Shown here: one piece after another, positions 61,866-64,000 of the stretch | Numbering within the stretch: position 1 is the first letter of the stretch | How the letters are laid out: each line of letters starts with the position of its first letter | NCBI RefSeq assembly: GCF_016428595.1 | Contig: NZ_JAELVQ010000002.1 | Location: 352,628-416,627 of the forward strand | Direction of reading: 5' to 3' | DNA length: 64,000 bases | Source of the DNA: Snuella sedimenti | GTDB lineage: Bacteria > Bacteroidota > Bacteroidia > Flavobacteriales > Flavobacteriaceae | Program-made: the position numbers and the translations under genes | The notes under the pieces: generated by a model | Database searches by the model: none | Told to the model about the DNA's origin: nothing | Seen by the model: the letters and a program-made list of their open reading frames with translations, nothing else

Positions 61866-63851
61866 TAATTTTGTTTGGTAATTCTTGATCTCATCCCTTA
61901 ATTTGGCTGCTACCATAAAGTCTAAGGCTTTGGCCGCTTCCTCCATCATTTTACGCTTCTCCCTGATTTTTTTCTCCAATTCAGGTTTACTCAAATAATC
62001 ACTTTCCGGTTCTGCAGCTCTTAGGGCTTCTAATTCATAGCTATAGGTGCTCACCGAATTTTTTGTGAGTGCATTGTCCAAACTTTTGTTTAAGGCTTTA
62101 GGAACGATGTTGTTTTTTGCATTGTAATCAATTTGTTTTATACGCCTGTATTCGGTTTCGTCAATGGTCTTTTGCATGCTCTTAGTTATGGTGTCGGCAT
62201 ACATAATGGCTTTTCCGTTTAGGTTTCTAGCAGCACGCCCAACTGTTTGCGTTAAGGAACGTGCCGATCGTAAAAAGCCTTCTTTGTCAGCATCTAAAAT
62301 GGCCACTAAAGATACTTCGGGTAAATCTAAGCCTTCACGTAATAAATTTACACCAACCAACACGTCAAACAGCCCCTTACGCAAGTCCTGCATGATTTCG
62401 ACGCGTTCTAATGTGTCAACGTCACTGTGGATATAGCGACACCGGATTTGAATGCGATCGAGGTATTTTGTTAATTCCTCGGCCATACGTTTGGTTAGTG
62501 TGGTAACTAGGGTACGCTCATCTTTTTCAACACGCAATTGAATTTCTTCTATAAGATCGTCTATTTGATTTAAGCTAGGTCGTACTTCAATTTCCGGATC
62601 TAAAAGTCCTGTTGGTCTAATAACTTGTTCAACATATATCCCATCTGTTTTTTGTAATTCATAATCGGCTGGTGTCGCACTAACATAAATAACTTGATTT
62701 TGAAGTGCTTCAAATTCTTCAAATTTTAAAGGACGGTTATCCATTGCCGCAGGCAGTCTAAAACCGTATTCAACTAAATTTTCTTTACGGCTTCTGTCGC
62801 CGCCGTACATGGCGTGTACTTGTGAAATAGTTACGTGACTTTCATCTACGACCATTAGGTAGTCGTCTGGAAAATAATCTAGAAGGCAAAAGGGACGTGT
62901 GCCCGGCTGCCGACCATCCAAATATCTGGAATAATTTTCAATACCAGAGCAATAGCCTAATTCCCGTATCATCTCTAAATCGAATTCGGTGCGTTCTTTT
63001 AAGCGTTTTGCTTCTAGATGCTTACCTATTTCCTTAAAGTAATCATGTTGTTTTACCAGATCATCTTGAATATCTTTGATAGCGTTTTGCAATACTTCGG
63101 GAGAGGTCACAAACATATTTGCTGGATAAATATTTAGACGATCATACTTTTCCACGACTTGGTTGGATTGTATATTAAAAGCTTCAATATCTTCAATCTC
63201 GTCCCCAAAGAAATGAATTCTAAAGGCGTCATCAGCATAGCTAGGAAAAATATCGACGGTATCTCCTTTTATTCTGAAATTTCCGCGATTAAATTCTCCT
63301 TCGGTACGTGAATAAAGGCTCTGTACTAATTGATGTAGCAATTTTGTTCTTGAAATAACCTGATCCCGTTTTAAGGTGATAACATTTTTTTGAAACTCTA
63401 CAGGGTTACCAATACCATATAAACAGGAAACAGAAGCAACAACTAAGACGTCCCTTCGCCCTGAAAGCAATGAAGAGGTCGTGCTTAAACGCATTTTTTC
63501 TATTTCTTCGTTAATGGATAAGTCTTTCTCAATATAGACGCCAGAAACGGGGATATAGGCTTCGGGTTGGTAATAATCATAGTAGGAAACAAAATATTCA
63601 ACAGCATTATTTGGAAAAAACTGTTTAAATTCTGAATATAATTGAGCTGCCAATGTTTTGTTATGTGCTAGTACTAAAGTAGGACGTTGTACTTCTTGAA
63701 TGACATTTGCAACTGTAAATGTTTTACCCGATCCAGTTACACCAAGTAGTGTTTGGTATTTTTCATTGGTATTAATGCCATCAACTAACTGTTTGATCGC
63801 TTGGGGCTGATCCCCTGTAGGGCTAAATTCTGATTCAATTTTAAAACGCAT
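61848..63851 (-). CDS. uvrB: Excinuclease ABC subunit B
   Basis: 667 residues. UvrB is the damage-verifying helicase of nucleotide excision repair and binds UvrA and UvrC. Motifs: 'FSPTGDQPQAIKQLVDGI', Walker A 'LLGVTGSGKTFTVANV', 'VLAHNKTLAAQLYSEF', beta-hairpin 'VSYYDYYQPEAYIP', DEAD-like 'VVDESHVTISQVHAMYGGDRSRK', 'YVSATPADYE', 'GVNLLREGLDLPEVSLVAILDADKEGFLRS', 'QTVGRAARN', and the C-terminal UVR (UvrC-binding) motif at about 625-660 ('EKKIREKRKMMEEAAKALDFMVAAKLRDEI'). Intact. A possible -7 element (minus strand TAATTTTG, 63856-63863) is so close to the ATG that the transcript would be nearly leaderless. Confidence 0.98.
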   Translation of the reverse strand: MRFKIESEFSPTGDQPQAIKQLVDGINTNEKYQTLLGVTGSGKTFTVANVIQEVQRPTLVLAHNKTLAAQLYSEFKQFFPNNAVEYFVSYYDYYQPEAYIPVSGVYIEKDLSINEEIEKMRLSTTSSLLSGRRDVLVVASVSCLYGIGNPVEFQKNVITLKRDQVISRTKLLHQLVQSLYSRTEGEFNRGNFRIKGDTVDIFPSYADDAFRIHFFGDEIEDIEAFNIQSNQVVEKYDRLNIYPANMFVTSPEVLQNAIKDIQDDLVKQHDYFKEIGKHLEAKRLKERTEFDLEMIRELGYCSGIENYSRYLDGRQPGTRPFCLLDYFPDDYLMVVDESHVTISQVHAMYGGDRSRKENLVEYGFRLPAAMDNRPLKFEEFEALQNQVIYVSATPADYELQKTDGIYVEQVIRPTGLLDPEIEVRPSLNQIDDLIEEIQLRVEKDERTLVTTLTKRMAEELTKYLDRIQIRCRYIHSDVDTLERVEIMQDLRKGLFDVLVGVNLLREGLDLPEVSLVAILDADKEGFLRSARSLTQTVGRAARNLNGKAIMYADTITKSMQKTIDETEYRRIKQIDYNAKNNIVPKALNKSLDNALTKNSVSTYSYELEALRAAEPESDYLSKPELEKKIREKRKMMEEAAKALDFMVAAKLRDEIKNYQTKLEKLKV

Positions 63852-63876
63852 GTAGCAAAATTACGTAAAATATAGC

Positions 63877-64000
63877 TTAGCGTTTCAAACTAAAATGCCC
63901 CATAAAGGTTCTACCGTCTTGAAGTATGACCTTGAACCAGTAATCGTCGGAGCTTAGGCGTTTACCGTTAAAGGTGCCGTCCCATCCATTAGATGTTGTT
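63877..64000 (-). CDS. C-terminal end of a T9SS type B sorting-domain protein, cut by the window edge
   Basis: The minus strand reads about 41 codons ending in a stop at 63877-63879: 'NGWDGTFNGKRLSSDDYWF' then 'KVILQDGRTFMGHFSLKR'. 'W(D/N)GxxNGxxLxSxDYWFxV' with 'GHFSLKR' at the very end is the hallmark of the gliding-motility-associated (CHU_C / type B) C-terminal sorting domain. The protein is thus secreted by T9SS, and the type B signal usually goes with a PorP/SprF-family partner. The rest lies to the right of the window. Confidence 0.85.
   Translation of the reverse strand, partial: TTSNGWDGTFNGKRLSSDDYWFKVILQDGRTFMGHFSLKR

Noticed and set aside
1..64000. tRNA, rRNA, transposase, integrase or prophage genes
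   Set aside because: None could be recognised on reading both strands.

Overview
The window is AT-rich and looks like the chromosome of a marine-type member of the Flavobacteriaceae (Bacteroidota). The evidence is: type IX secretion (T9SS) C-terminal sorting domains on three proteins, TAnnTTTG-type -7 promoter elements in place of -35/-10 boxes, a sulfatase plus GH2 glycan island, a NagB/PIG-L fusion protein, and intergenic imperfect palindromes of a kind common in this family. I saw no tRNA, rRNA, CRISPR array, transposase or phage gene.

Layout. Positions 1-10370 are mostly housekeeping: a cut-off glycosyltransferase, hpf, rlmH, nadC, a YihY membrane protein, priA, a LytTR response regulator, the rpsF-rpsR-rplI operon and hisS behind a structured leader. 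Positions 10491-18751 hold two minus-strand T9SS cargo proteins. One is a 2248-residue HYR/LamG surface protein. The other is a 269-residue paralogue of its C-terminal region. Both have the same promoter-proximal motif. Positions 19377-33963 are a glycan-use island: an AraC regulator divergent from a sugar-porter MFS, a lipoprotein sulfatase, a lipoprotein GH2, a cytosolic DUF5107-TPR protein, a secreted GH2, and a separately promoted CBM9-like protein. No SusC/SusD pair is present. Positions 34248-36368 encode an APC permease fused to EIIA-like and TrkA-C-like domains.

Positions 36537-46611 form an amino-sugar and acetate module: LacI regulator, nucleotidyltransferase, anomeric (C1) sugar kinase of the NahK type, NagP/FucP-type MFS, NagB-PIG-L fusion, GlmM-type mutase and acetyl-CoA synthetase. 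Read together these suggest: import of N-acetylhexosamine, phosphorylation at C1, mutation to the 6-phosphate, deacetylation and deamination in one polypeptide, and recapture of the acetate by Acs. That is an inference from gene order and families. Convergent to acs lie a DnaQ-like exonuclease and a cNMP/CBS/DUF294 protein, followed by PPK2.

Positions 50274-57143 hold secreted or envelope proteins (a coiled-coil protein, an M28 peptidase, an exported DinB-like protein, a TolB-like propeller, an MBOAT/SGNH acylation pair) and two 163-165 bp palindromic elements. The right end has lysA, sucC, small hypothetical genes, uvrB and the last 40 residues of a T9SS type B protein. A recurring trait is a minimal 3' end: at least four genes have their stop codon inside a terminator-like hairpin.
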